NCBI GenBank assembly: GCA_963781725.1
Contig: CAWAGV010000002.1
Location: 1,488,001-1,552,000, forward strand
Direction: 5' to 3'
Length of the DNA stretch: 64,000 nucleotides
Source: BOG-931 sp963781725
Lineage (GTDB): Bacteria; Pseudomonadota; Alphaproteobacteria; Rhizobiales; Xanthobacteraceae
Shown: positions 25,734 to 34,405 of the stretch, in pieces
Layout: every line of letters begins with the position of its first letter
Numbering within the stretch: the stretch's first letter is position 1
The notes under the pieces: model-generated
The model's input: only the letters and a program-made list of their open reading frames with translations
Databases searched by the model: none
What the model was told of the DNA's origin: nothing
Position numbers and translations under genes: made by a program

Positions 25734-26675
25734 TCAGCTCCGCTTTGCTTTGCGCGCCTTTGCCTGATCCACCAAAAACTGTGACAGCCGCGCCCGCACC
25801 TTGTCGGCTTCGCCCGGAGCCCATTTGCGCAAGCCCTCGCCGGACTTCATGCCGAGCTTTCCGGCCTTGATCTTGTCGCGCAGGATGTCCGGCGCGTGCG
25901 CGGTGCGGTCGAGATGCTCGTACAGCACCTCGGCGATATCGAGCGCGAGGTCGAGGCCGACGAGGTCGGACTGCTCCATCGGCCCGAGTACCGCGGTGCG
26001 CGCGCCAAAACCTTCCTTGACCACGGTATCGACGGTCTCGGCGTCGCAAACGCCGGCGGCGACCAGAGCAAACGCCTCACGCTTCATGGCGTGCTGCAGG
26101 CGATTGCCGACGAAGCCCGGGATATCGCGGCGGACGTGAACCGGCACTTTGCCGGCGTCGCGCAGCACGTCCATGGTCGCGCGCACGACCGCATCGCTGG
26201 TCTTTTCGTTCTGGATCACCTCGACCAGCGGCACCAGATGCGGCGGATTCCAGAAATGGGTGCCGACCACCCGCTCACGATGCTTGAGATGCTTGCCGAT
26301 TTCGGTCGAGGGGATCGCCGAACTGTTGCTGGCGAGAATCGTAACCGGCGCCACCGCGCCCTCAAGCTCGGCGAAAATCTGCTGCTTGAGTGGCAGCTTT
26401 TCCGGCGCGGCTTCAAAGACGAACTTTGTGTCTTTCATCGCCGGCGCCATCTGATCATGCGTCTCGATGCGCTTGAGCAGCGCGGCATCGTCGCCGAACA
26501 GGTCGACCAGCGCCTGCAAGCGCTTCTGCAATGACGCGCGGATGTCCGCCGACGGCTCGAACAGGGCCACGGGGTGTCCTGCCGCGGCGAACAGGTAGGC
26601 GATGCCGTGCCCCATCAGGCCGCCGCCGATGACGCCGATCTTTTGTTGCTGCTTTTGTTCCTTGCGATCAGGCAT
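25734..26675 (-). CDS. 3-hydroxyacyl-CoA dehydrogenase family protein
   Basis: A 313-residue protein. The NAD-binding motif IGVIGGGLMGHGIAYLFAAAG is at the N-terminus. FVFEAAPEKLPLKQQIFAEL and ILASNSSAIPSTEIG are typical, and HFWNPPHLVPLVEVI contains the catalytic histidine of the HAD family. The C-terminal domain (RDIPGFVGNRLQHAMKREA; GLGPMEQSDLVGLD-like) is present once. Length and the HFWNPP variant fit the single-function group that includes L-gulonate dehydrogenase-like and carnitine dehydrogenase-like enzymes. Likely in an operon with the damaged hydrolase downstream. Confidence 0.87.
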   Translation of the reverse strand: MPDRKEQKQQQKIGVIGGGLMGHGIAYLFAAAGHPVALFEPSADIRASLQKRLQALVDLFGDDAALLKRIETHDQMAPAMKDTKFVFEAAPEKLPLKQQIFAELEGAVAPVTILASNSSAIPSTEIGKHLKHRERVVGTHFWNPPHLVPLVEVIQNEKTSDAVVRATMDVLRDAGKVPVHVRRDIPGFVGNRLQHAMKREAFALVAAGVCDAETVDTVVKEGFGARTAVLGPMEQSDLVGLDLALDIAEVLYEHLDRTAHAPDILRDKIKAGKLGMKSGEGLRKWAPGEADKVRARLSQFLVDQAKARKAKRS

Positions 26676-26745
26676 GATTGTCTCTGTGGTTTATCGGAAC
26701 CGCGGTTCTGCAAAAACGTTATTACAGCGCAGAAGGAGAATGGTC

Positions 26746-26850
26746 ATGCCCGCACTGCTTTGGGTTCTTTTCTGGTCTTCGATGATGGCGTCAGCCTCAT
26801 GCTACGGCGACAGCGTCCGCGACACTGCAACGAAAAGTCAGATTGAGTAG
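26746..26850 (+). CDS. Small hydrophobic protein, 34 residues
   Basis: The sequence starts MPALLWVLFWSSMMASASC and ends TKSQIE, with one short hydrophobic helix followed by a polar tail. A good ribosome binding site (AAGGAG at 26733) sits 7-8 bases before the ATG. Similar tiny proteins with a WVxFWSSMM core are, as far as I recall, widespread in Bradyrhizobium relatives. Function unknown. It is convergent with the SDR gene (9 bases between). Confidence 0.55.
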   Translation: MPALLWVLFWSSMMASASCYGDSVRDTATKSQIE

Positions 26851-26859
26851 TTTTGCCGA

Positions 26860-27663
26860 CTAACCCGCAGTATAGCCCCCGTCCACATACATGATCTGCC
26901 CGGTGCAAAAATCCGACGCCGGCGACAGCAGATAGATCGCCATCCCGACCAAATCCTCGACTTCGCCGAGCCGGCCGAGCGGAATGCGCGACAGCGAACG
27001 CGCGCGGGTCTGTTGGCCGAGTTCGTTGTCGCCATACATCCACGCCGTCAGCTTGGAGCGGAACACCGTCGGCGCAATGGAATTCACGGTGATGCCGTAC
27101 TTCGCCCATTCGGTCGCCAGCACGCGGGTCAACGAGTTGGTCGCGCCTTTCGACGTGCAATAGCCGGTGTAGCCGGAAATATTGCCGTGGCGGCCGCGCA
27201 CCGACGACATCGTCAGCACCTTGCCCTTGATCTTCTGCTCGATCCAATAAGTGCCTACGGCCTTGGCCATGAACCAGATGCCGCGCACGTTGGCATCCAT
27301 CACCGCCTGCCAGTCTTCGTAATCCAGCTCGTGGATGAAACCCGGCTTGTTGTAGCCCGACGCCACGACCAGCTGATCGACCCTGCCGAATTTCTCCAGG
27401 CCGGCGCCGAGCATAGCCTGCGCATCGGCGAGGCTGTCCGGACGGCGCACCAGCGCGACCGGGTCGCCGCCGAGCTCGCGCACTTCGGCCACCACTTCAT
27501 CGAGTTCGTTCTTGCTGCCCGAAGCCAGCACGACCTTGCCGCCGAGCGAAGTCAGCGCCAGCGCGGTGGCGCGCCCGAAGGTGCCCGACGCGCCGGTAAT
27601 GACGGCAACCTTGTCCTTGACGTCGAACAGCGACAGCGGATGGCGCAGCGGCTCGGAGATCAT
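26860..27663 (-). CDS. Short-chain dehydrogenase/reductase (SDR)
   Basis: A 267-residue classical SDR. The cofactor motif is GASGTFGRA (G24 to G30), the catalytic tyrosine and lysine are Y168 and K172 in YCTSKGA, and the serine is in TMSSVRG. The NSIAPTVFRSK and YVDGGYTAG ends are typical. The charged residue after strand 2 is not the usual aspartate (LASGSKNEL), so NADP preference is possible. It lies 3 bases from the cyclase gene start side (27667), so the two are one transcription unit with cyclase first. Confidence 0.88.
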   Translation of the reverse strand: MISEPLRHPLSLFDVKDKVAVITGASGTFGRATALALTSLGGKVVLASGSKNELDEVVAEVRELGGDPVALVRRPDSLADAQAMLGAGLEKFGRVDQLVVASGYNKPGFIHELDYEDWQAVMDANVRGIWFMAKAVGTYWIEQKIKGKVLTMSSVRGRHGNISGYTGYCTSKGATNSLTRVLATEWAKYGITVNSIAPTVFRSKLTAWMYGDNELGQQTRARSLSRIPLGRLGEVEDLVGMAIYLLSPASDFCTGQIMYVDGGYTAG

Positions 27664-27666
27664 GTG

Positions 27667-29310
27667 TTACCGCCCCGTCTCGAACCGGAACGCCTGCTTC
27701 GGATCGAGGATCGCGACGACGCGCAAGGCGCAGCCTTCGCCTTCCGGCCAGCGCCACGGAAACGCAAAGAAGGTGCAGCGCTTGCCGGTGATCTTGTCGA
27801 TGTCGCCGCCGATATTCTCAATGCCGGGAATGCCGTTGGTCATCATGATCTTGTGCGCCGGCTCCCAGTACGGGAAATCCTCGATGATGTGGCGGCCGGT
27901 CTCGGCATTGTATTCGGCATCGAGATGCGGCTGCCCCGGGCCGGGCCCGTGCGGACCGAGGAACGTGGCCAGCGGGTGATCCAGCGCCTGCACGTCGACA
28001 CCGACGAGCTTCACGCCGCGCTCCACCAGCCATTCCGCGGCTTCCTTGTAGAGACCGGGCGAATAGCCGAAGTAATCCGGATTGTCGCCGTAGTTGCGAT
28101 GGCTGCCGGTATTGATCATCACGATGTCGTTTTTCTGGATCTTCGGCTCGGCGTTTTCCAGATCCTTTGGCGTGATGACGCCCCATTTGCCTTTCGGGAT
28201 CGACACCGCGACGCCAGTGCCGAAGAAACGCCACAGCGGATAGCCGGTCAGCGTCGGCGTGTTCTCCTGGACGTGGATCGGCGCATCCATGTGGGTGCCG
28301 CGATGCATGATGCCCTCGAACTGCTGCACCAGGAGGCCGTCGCGGGCGTGGAATTCCACCACGCGCACATTGAGATTGGCGCGCGATGGCCATTGCGGCA
28401 TGCCGTGGCCCCAATCGGTGCTGAGATTGATCAACTCCAGATCGCCGGTGCTGTTGCCGCCATTGCCGGATTTCCGGCCCGGCTTTTTGGCCGACATCGT
28501 CCTGCCGCCGGCGCCGCTCTCGATGCGGTAGGCGCCGGACGGATCGAGCATTGCGACCAGGCGGATAACGCAGGCATCGCCTTCGTGCCACTTCCACGGA
28601 AATCCCTGGAACGTGCAGCGCTTGCCGGTGACCTCGTCGAGATCGCCGCCGACATTCTCGATGGTCGGGATACCGGCGCCGAGCAGCGCGAGGCTTGCCG
28701 GATTCCAGTCCGGGAAATCCTGGATCGCGTCGCGTTTGGTCGCCTGCTTGTATTCCGGAAGCAGATATTTGATCTGCGGACCGTTGCGATGCGGGCCGAG
28801 CGAGGTCGCGAGCGGATGATCGACGCACGCGGTGTCGACGCCGACCAGCTTGACGCGCTTCTTGACCAGCCATTCGGCGGCCGCCTTGCTCAAGCCCGGC
28901 GCGTAACCGAAATATTCCTTGCTGTCGGCGTATTGGTGATGCCAGCCGGTGTTGATGAGCACGATGTCGTCAGGCTGGATCTTCGGCGTGGCGCGCTCGA
29001 GATCGGCCGGCTCGATCAGCTCCCATTTTTTCTTCTTGATCGAAACCACGACGCCAGTGCCGAAGAAGCGATCGAGCGCGAGATCGCCGACTGCCGCGCC
29101 TTGCGGAACCAGATGGATCGGCGCATTCACGTGCGTGGAGGTATGGAAGATCGTCGTGATCCGGTGCGTCATCACTCCTTGCTTGGCGTGATGGGTGATG
29201 CGCTCGAGCTTGATCTCCTCGTGGCCCGGGAAGATCGGCGTATACATGCCCCAGCGGTGGCTGAGCTCGTAGAGTTTGACCTTGCTGACGGGATCGACAA
29301 CGGCCGGCAT
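27667..29310 (-). CDS. Tandem-duplicated cyclase family (kynurenine formamidase-like) protein
   Basis: A 547-residue protein made of two full cyclase domains (about 10-265 and 290-547) joined by a Gly/Ser/Lys linker (about 266-289). The second domain has an intact metal motif HRGTHMDAPIH (H336 to H346). The first has HTSTHVNAPIH (H56 to H66), in which the key aspartate is N62. Both halves share the GVDTACVDHPLATSLGPH / GVDVQALDHPLATFLGPH segment and the IENVGGD / IENIGGD segment. Cyclase-family enzymes use Zn2+ or Mn2+ to hydrolyse formylkynurenine, isatin or similar. Normal family length is 200-270, so this is a fusion of duplicates. Confidence 0.88.
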   Translation of the reverse strand: MPAVVDPVSKVKLYELSHRWGMYTPIFPGHEEIKLERITHHAKQGVMTHRITTIFHTSTHVNAPIHLVPQGAAVGDLALDRFFGTGVVVSIKKKKWELIEPADLERATPKIQPDDIVLINTGWHHQYADSKEYFGYAPGLSKAAAEWLVKKRVKLVGVDTACVDHPLATSLGPHRNGPQIKYLLPEYKQATKRDAIQDFPDWNPASLALLGAGIPTIENVGGDLDEVTGKRCTFQGFPWKWHEGDACVIRLVAMLDPSGAYRIESGAGGRTMSAKKPGRKSGNGGNSTGDLELINLSTDWGHGMPQWPSRANLNVRVVEFHARDGLLVQQFEGIMHRGTHMDAPIHVQENTPTLTGYPLWRFFGTGVAVSIPKGKWGVITPKDLENAEPKIQKNDIVMINTGSHRNYGDNPDYFGYSPGLYKEAAEWLVERGVKLVGVDVQALDHPLATFLGPHGPGPGQPHLDAEYNAETGRHIIEDFPYWEPAHKIMMTNGIPGIENIGGDIDKITGKRCTFFAFPWRWPEGEGCALRVVAILDPKQAFRFETGR

Positions 29311-29492
29311 CTCACATCCTCACGCGAAGCAACAATCAATCTGTATCGCAATTTCGGCCGTCTGTATCATGGCCCGCCGCAACGTGCCAATTCCGCCGCT
29401 GCATCGCTGACCGCTTGCGGCACACTGCAAAAGAGCGCAATTTCTTGGCTCAACTGTCGCAGAACAGCAAATAAACTTTCGGGAGAGGCGCC

Positions 29493-30507
29493 ATGCGCAA
29501 CAGTGTGCGACTAACATTCCATGCGGGCGTTATCGGTGCAGCGGTCGGCGGCGCAATCGCGATCTCCGCGAGCCAGGTTCAGGCCGACGATCCGAACAGC
29601 GCGCCTAACCCGTACCGCGTTGTCGAGCACTGGGCGAAGCTGCCTGAAGGCCGCACCTGGGGAATGGCGATCGGCGTCGATATCGACCGTGACGGCTCCA
29701 GCCTGTGGGTGTTCGACCGTTGCGGCGGCAAGACCTGTGTCGAGTTCGAGCATCACGCCGATCCAGAAATTCGACGCCACCGGCCGCCAGGTCGTGAGCT
29801 TCGGCTCGTGCCTGATCAACTGGCCGCACGGTCTGTTTGCCGCGCCCGACGGCAGCATCTGGATCACCGATGGCCAGGCCGGCGGCGGCAAGGGCGAGAC
29901 GGTGATGAAATTTGCGCCGGACGGCCGCATGCTGATGACGCTCGGCAAACCCGGCATTGCCGGCAGCGGCAGCGACGAACTCAACGGCCCGTCCGACGTT
30001 CTTGTTGCTCCGAACGGCACCATCTTTGTCGCCGACGGACACGGCGACAAGACCAACGACCGCATCGTCAAATATTCGCGCGACGGCAAGTTCCTGATGA
30101 GCTTCGGCCATCACGGCTCCGGCCAGGGCGAGTTCAACGTCACCCACGGCCTTGCCATGGATTCCGCGGGCCGGCTCTATGTCGCCGACCGCTCCAACAA
30201 CCGCATCCAGATTTTCGATCAGAGCGGAAAATTCATCGCCGAGTGGAAGCAATTCGGCCGCCCGAGCGGCATCTATATCCGCAACGACATCATCTATGTC
30301 GCCGACTCGCAGTCGAGCGACAAGGTCAACGCGCCGTTCAAGCGGGGCATCCGCATCGGCAGCGTCAAGGACGGCAAAGTCACCGCCTTCATCGCGCAAA
30401 CCGATCCGAAGGAGGAGATGCCGGAGGGCGTCACCGCGGACAGGGACGGCAACATCTTCGGCGGCTTCACCGCCAATATGGACGTCAAGGAATTCGTCAA
30501 GAAATAG
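29493..30507 (+). pseudogene. Exported NHL-repeat beta-propeller protein, frameshifted
   Basis: A signal peptide-containing N-terminus (GVIGAAVGGAIAISASQVQA, start 29493, GGGAGAGG upstream) runs in frame to about WVFDRCGGKTCVE. The rest of the protein continues in the next frame from about ITPIQKFDATGRQ to DVKEFVKK at 30507. Removing one base of a TT near 29744 joins them into 337 residues. The repeats (PHGLFAAPDGSIWITD, LNGPSDVLVAPNGTIFVAD, THGLAMDSAGRLYVAD) are NHL blades as in peptidyl-alpha-hydroxyglycine alpha-amidating lyase-like proteins. Either a real inactivation or a sequencing error. Confidence 0.8.
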
Positions 30508-30599
30508 CGGCGAAAAGGCCTGCTCGACGGGCTGAATTCACCCCGGACCCGGCTGCCGTTGCAGCCGGTGGACCCCGCCGGTATGTATACGCGCCGTTC

Positions 30600-30628
30600 G
30601 CGCCGGCTGTGCCGGCGCCTTGTTTTTT
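30600..30628 (+). terminator. Rho-independent terminator upstream of lysC
   Basis: The arms GCGCCGGC (30600-30607) and GCCGGCGC (30611-30618) flank a TGT loop and are followed by CTTGTTTTTT. It lies 93 bases after the beta-propeller stop and 24 bases before lysC, so it should end transcription of the upstream gene. Confidence 0.7.
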
Positions 30629-30651
30629 ACTGATGGCTGCGAACTGAAGTT

Positions 30652-31914
30652 ATGGCCCGTCTGGTGATGAAATTCGGCGGAACGTCGGTCGCCGATCTCG
30701 ACCGCATCCGCAACGTCGCGCGCCACGTCAAGCGCGAGGTCGATGCCGGCCACGAAGTGGCCGTCGTCGTCTCGGCCATGGCCGGCGTCACCAATCAGCT
30801 GGTCGGCTGGTGCGAGCAGGCGATCCGGGAACGGCGCATTTTCGACGCCCGCGAATACGACGCTGTGGTCGCGACCGGCGAACAGGTCACCGCCGGCCTG
30901 CTCGCCATCACGCTGCAGGACCTCGACGTCAATGCGCGCTCCTGGCAGGGCTGGCAGGTGCCGATCCTGACCTCCAATGCGCACGCTTCCGCGCGCATCG
31001 CCGGCATCGCCAGCGCCGAACTGATCACCCGCTTCAGGGACCGCAAGGAAGTCGCGGTGATCGCCGGTTTCCAGGGCGTTCACAAGGAGACCGGGCGCGT
31101 CACCACGCTCGGGCGCGGCGGTTCCGATACGTCGGCGGTGGCGATCGCCGCGGCGATCCGCGCCGACCGTTGCGACATCTACACCGACGTCGACGGCGTC
31201 TACACCACCGATCCGCGGGTGGTGCCGCGCGCGCAGCGGCTCGACAAGGTCGCCTACGAGGAAATGCTGGAGCTGGCGTCGCTCGGCGCCAAGGTCCTTC
31301 AGGTGCGCTCGGTCGAACTCGGCATGGTGCACAATGTGCGCATCTTCGTGCGCTCCAGTTTCGACAGGCCCGAAGACATCGATCCGCATCGCGACCCGCC
31401 CGGAACGCTCATCTGCGACGAGAGTGAGATCATGGAACAGCAAACCGTCACCGGCATCGCCTTCTCCCGCGACGAAGCGCAAATCTCAATTCGTCAGGTG
31501 CAGGACAAGCCCGGCGTCGCCGCGGCCATTTTTGGTCCGCTGGCGGAGGCCAATATCAACGTCGACATGATCGTCCAGAACGTATCGGCCGACGGCAAGA
31601 CCACCGACCTCACCTTCACCGTCCCCGCCGTGGACTATCAGCGCTCGCTCGACACCATCGAGAAGGCCCGCCGCGCCATCGGCTACACCCGGCTCGACGG
31701 CGCCACCGACGTCGCCAAGATCTCGGTAATCGGCATCGGCATGCGCAGCCACGCCGGCGTCGCCGCGGAGGCCTTCAAGGCGCTGGCCGAGCGGTCCATT
31801 AATATCCGCGCCATCACCACGTCCGAGATCAAATTTTCATTGCTGATTGACGCGGCGTTTACCGAACTGGCGGTGCGGACCCTGCACTCGCTGTACGGCC
31901 TCGACAAAACCTAG
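30652..31914 (+). CDS. lysC: Aspartate kinase
   Basis: A 420-residue monofunctional aspartokinase catalysing ATP-dependent phosphorylation of aspartate, the first step to lysine, methionine and threonine. VMKFGGTSVAD is the N-terminal kinase signature, and TTLGRGGSDTSAVAIAAA and DVDGVYTTDPRVVPRA form the nucleotide and substrate site. Two C-terminal ACT domains follow (RQVQDKPGVAAAIFGPLAE; SVIGIGMRSHAGVAAEAF), the usual sites for lysine/threonine feedback. Start ATG follows the terminator. Its position before ptsP is standard for Hyphomicrobiales. Confidence 0.95.
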   Translation: MARLVMKFGGTSVADLDRIRNVARHVKREVDAGHEVAVVVSAMAGVTNQLVGWCEQAIRERRIFDAREYDAVVATGEQVTAGLLAITLQDLDVNARSWQGWQVPILTSNAHASARIAGIASAELITRFRDRKEVAVIAGFQGVHKETGRVTTLGRGGSDTSAVAIAAAIRADRCDIYTDVDGVYTTDPRVVPRAQRLDKVAYEEMLELASLGAKVLQVRSVELGMVHNVRIFVRSSFDRPEDIDPHRDPPGTLICDESEIMEQQTVTGIAFSRDEAQISIRQVQDKPGVAAAIFGPLAEANINVDMIVQNVSADGKTTDLTFTVPAVDYQRSLDTIEKARRAIGYTRLDGATDVAKISVIGIGMRSHAGVAAEAFKALAERSINIRAITTSEIKFSLLIDAAFTELAVRTLHSLYGLDKT

Positions 31915-32126
31915 CGGAAGCCGCGTTAGAACCGTTCTCACGTTGCGGCGCACAATAAACGCCCGGCGTCATAACCTTGTCTCTGGCTTGCGGTTTGCAT
32001 AACGCATTCGATATAGGCTGAAGGGTAGTCGCTGCGGGACGGGACCCGGGCTGACTTCTCTTCGAATACGGGCGGACGCGAACGGGCAGCGTCACGGCCA
32101 CTGTAATGCCCGAGGGACATCTCGCC

Positions 32127-34394
32127 ATGCGTGGCGCGCTCGGCGGTCCGCGCGTGTTGTTGCGCCGGCTTCGCGAAGTGATGGCGGAGCCGGTCAGCGC
32201 GCAGGAGCGCCTTGACAAGATCGTGGTGCTGATCGCCGCAAACATGGTTGCGGAGGTGTGCTCGGTCTATGTCCTGCGCGTCGACGCGACGCTCGAGCTT
32301 TATGCCACCGAAGGCCTGAAACGCGACGCCGTCCACCAGACCGTGCTGCGCTCCGACGAGGGCCTGGTCGGCCTGGTCTCGAGCCAGGCCAGCGCCATCA
32401 ACCTGTCGAATGCGCAGGCCCACCCGGCCTTCTCGTTCCGGCCGGAGACCGGCGAAGAAATCTATCATTCATTCCTCGGCGTGCCGGTCCTGCGCGCCGG
32501 CAATACGCTCGGCGTGCTTGTGGTGCAGAACCGCGCCCGGCGCACCTATTCCGAGGAAGAAGTCGAGGCGCTGCAGACCACCGCGATGGTGCTCGCCGAG
32601 ATGATCGCTTCCGGCGAGCTGTCGGCGCTGGCGTTGCCCGGCGCCGAGCCCGCGGCGCGGCGCTCGGTGCATTACAAGGGCGCGGCGTTGAGCGACGGCA
32701 TCGCGCTCGGCCACGTCGTGCTGCATGAGCCGCGCGTCGTCGTCACCAACTACATCGCCGACGACATCCCGAAGGAGATGAAGCATCTCGAACAGGCGAT
32801 CGAGACGCTGCGCAGCAATCTCGACGAGATGCTCGAGCACGGCGACGTGGTCGATGGCGGCGAGCACCGCGAAGTACTCGAAGCCTATCGGATGTTCGCG
32901 CACGATCGCGGCTGGGTGCACAAGCTCGAAGAAGCGGTGGCGACCGGGCTGACCGCCGAGGCCGCCGTCGAGCGCGTGCAGTCCGATACCCGCGCCCGCA
33001 TGCTGCGGCAGACCGATCCGTATTTGCGCGAACGTCTGCACGACCTCGACGATCTCGCCAACCGGCTGATGCGGCAGCTGACCGGCCGCGATCACGCGCC
33101 GTCGCGCGAAAGCCTTCCCGACAATGCGATACTCATCGCCCGCTCGATGGGCCCGGCGGCATTGCTCGACTACGACCGCAAGAAACTGCGCGGTCTGGTG
33201 ATCGAGGAAGGCGGCCCGAACTCGCATGTCGCCATCGTCGCGCGGGCGCTCGGCATTCCCGCGGTCGGCGAAATCGACAATGCCACCGGCGTGGTCGATC
33301 CCGGCGACGCCATCATCGTCGACGGCTCGACCGGGGATCTGCACGTGCGGCCGCTGCCGGACATGGAGGCGGCCTATGCCGAACGCGTGCGGCTGCGCGC
33401 CCGGCGGCAACTGCAATATCAGGAGCTGCGAGACCGGCCGTGCGTCACCAAGGACGGCCAGGAAATCACCCTGCTGATCAATGCCGGCTTGAGCGTTGAT
33501 CTGCCGCATATCGACGACACCGGCGCCGCCGGCATCGGCCTGTTCCGCACCGAGTTGCAATTCATGGTGGCGCCGAATTTTCCGCGCAGCACCGAGCAAT
33601 ACACGCTTTATCGCGCGGTGCTCGATGCCGCCGGCGACCGGCCGGTGACCTTCCGGACCCTCGATATTGGCGGCGACAAGGTGCTGCCCTATATGCGCAA
33701 CCTCGAGGAGGAAAACCCGGCGCTCGGCTGGCGCGCCATCCGCCTCGGCCTCGACCGGCCCGGCCTGTTGCGCACGCAAATCCGCGCGCTGTTGCGCGCC
33801 GCCGGCAACCGCGCGCTGAAAATCATGTTCCCGATGGTTTCGACCGTGCAGGAATTCGACCAGGCCAAGGAGCTGGTCGAGCGCGAGCTCACCCATCTGC
33901 GCCGCCACGGCCACAAGCTGCCCGACGAAGTCGAAGTCGGCAGCATGGTCGAGGTGCCATCGCTGCTCTACCAGCTCGACGAGCTTCTGGAGCATGTCGA
34001 CTTTCTCTCGGTCGGCTCCAACGACCTGGTGCAGTTTCTGTACGCCGTCGATCGCGGCAACGCCCGCGTCGCCGGGCGCTTCGATGCGTTGTCGGCGCCG
34101 GTCCTGCGCGCGCTCAAGGACATCGCCGAGAAAGCGCGCGCCTACGAAAAGCCGGTGACGCTGTGCGGCGAGCTGGCCTCGCAGCCGCTCGGCGCTCTGG
34201 CGCTGATCGCCATCGGTTATCGCGCCCTGTCGCTGACGCCGTCCGCGGTCGGCCCGGTCAAGGCCTTGCTGCTCGATCTCGACTGCCGCAAGGTCGCGGA
34301 GTTCCTGTCGCCGCTGATCGACAAGCCGAAAAGCAGCACATCCATCCGCGCCCAGCTCGAGAAATTTGCCGCCGACAACGGCCTGCAAGTATAA
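32127..34394 (+). CDS. ptsP: Phosphoenolpyruvate-protein phosphotransferase, nitrogen PTS enzyme I
   Basis: A 755-residue EI-Ntr. An N-terminal GAF sensor domain (about 15-165, RLDKIVVLIAANMVAEVCSV) precedes the PEP-utilising enzyme fold. GGPNSHVAIVARALG contains the phosphorylated histidine (H367), and TGAAGIGLFRTELQFM, FRTLDIGGDKVLPYM and VGSNDLVQFLYAVDRGN are the PEP-binding core. It passes phosphate to NPr and EIIA-Ntr for nitrogen and potassium regulation, not sugar uptake. ATG 32106 is in frame, but GAGGGA at 32112 favours 32127, giving the usual MRGALGGPRVLLRR start. Confidence 0.94.
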   Translation: MRGALGGPRVLLRRLREVMAEPVSAQERLDKIVVLIAANMVAEVCSVYVLRVDATLELYATEGLKRDAVHQTVLRSDEGLVGLVSSQASAINLSNAQAHPAFSFRPETGEEIYHSFLGVPVLRAGNTLGVLVVQNRARRTYSEEEVEALQTTAMVLAEMIASGELSALALPGAEPAARRSVHYKGAALSDGIALGHVVLHEPRVVVTNYIADDIPKEMKHLEQAIETLRSNLDEMLEHGDVVDGGEHREVLEAYRMFAHDRGWVHKLEEAVATGLTAEAAVERVQSDTRARMLRQTDPYLRERLHDLDDLANRLMRQLTGRDHAPSRESLPDNAILIARSMGPAALLDYDRKKLRGLVIEEGGPNSHVAIVARALGIPAVGEIDNATGVVDPGDAIIVDGSTGDLHVRPLPDMEAAYAERVRLRARRQLQYQELRDRPCVTKDGQEITLLINAGLSVDLPHIDDTGAAGIGLFRTELQFMVAPNFPRSTEQYTLYRAVLDAAGDRPVTFRTLDIGGDKVLPYMRNLEEENPALGWRAIRLGLDRPGLLRTQIRALLRAAGNRALKIMFPMVSTVQEFDQAKELVERELTHLRRHGHKLPDEVEVGSMVEVPSLLYQLDELLEHVDFLSVGSNDLVQFLYAVDRGNARVAGRFDALSAPVLRALKDIAEKARAYEKPVTLCGELASQPLGALALIAIGYRALSLTPSAVGPVKALLLDLDCRKVAEFLSPLIDKPKSSTSIRAQLEKFAADNGLQV

Positions 34395-34405
34395 GCAGCC
34401 GCACA

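Noticed and set aside
27013..29514. 833-residue open frame on the plus strand opposite the SDR and cyclase genes
   Set aside because: Antisense reflection of the cyclase duplication (its apparent internal repeats come from the two cyclase domains).
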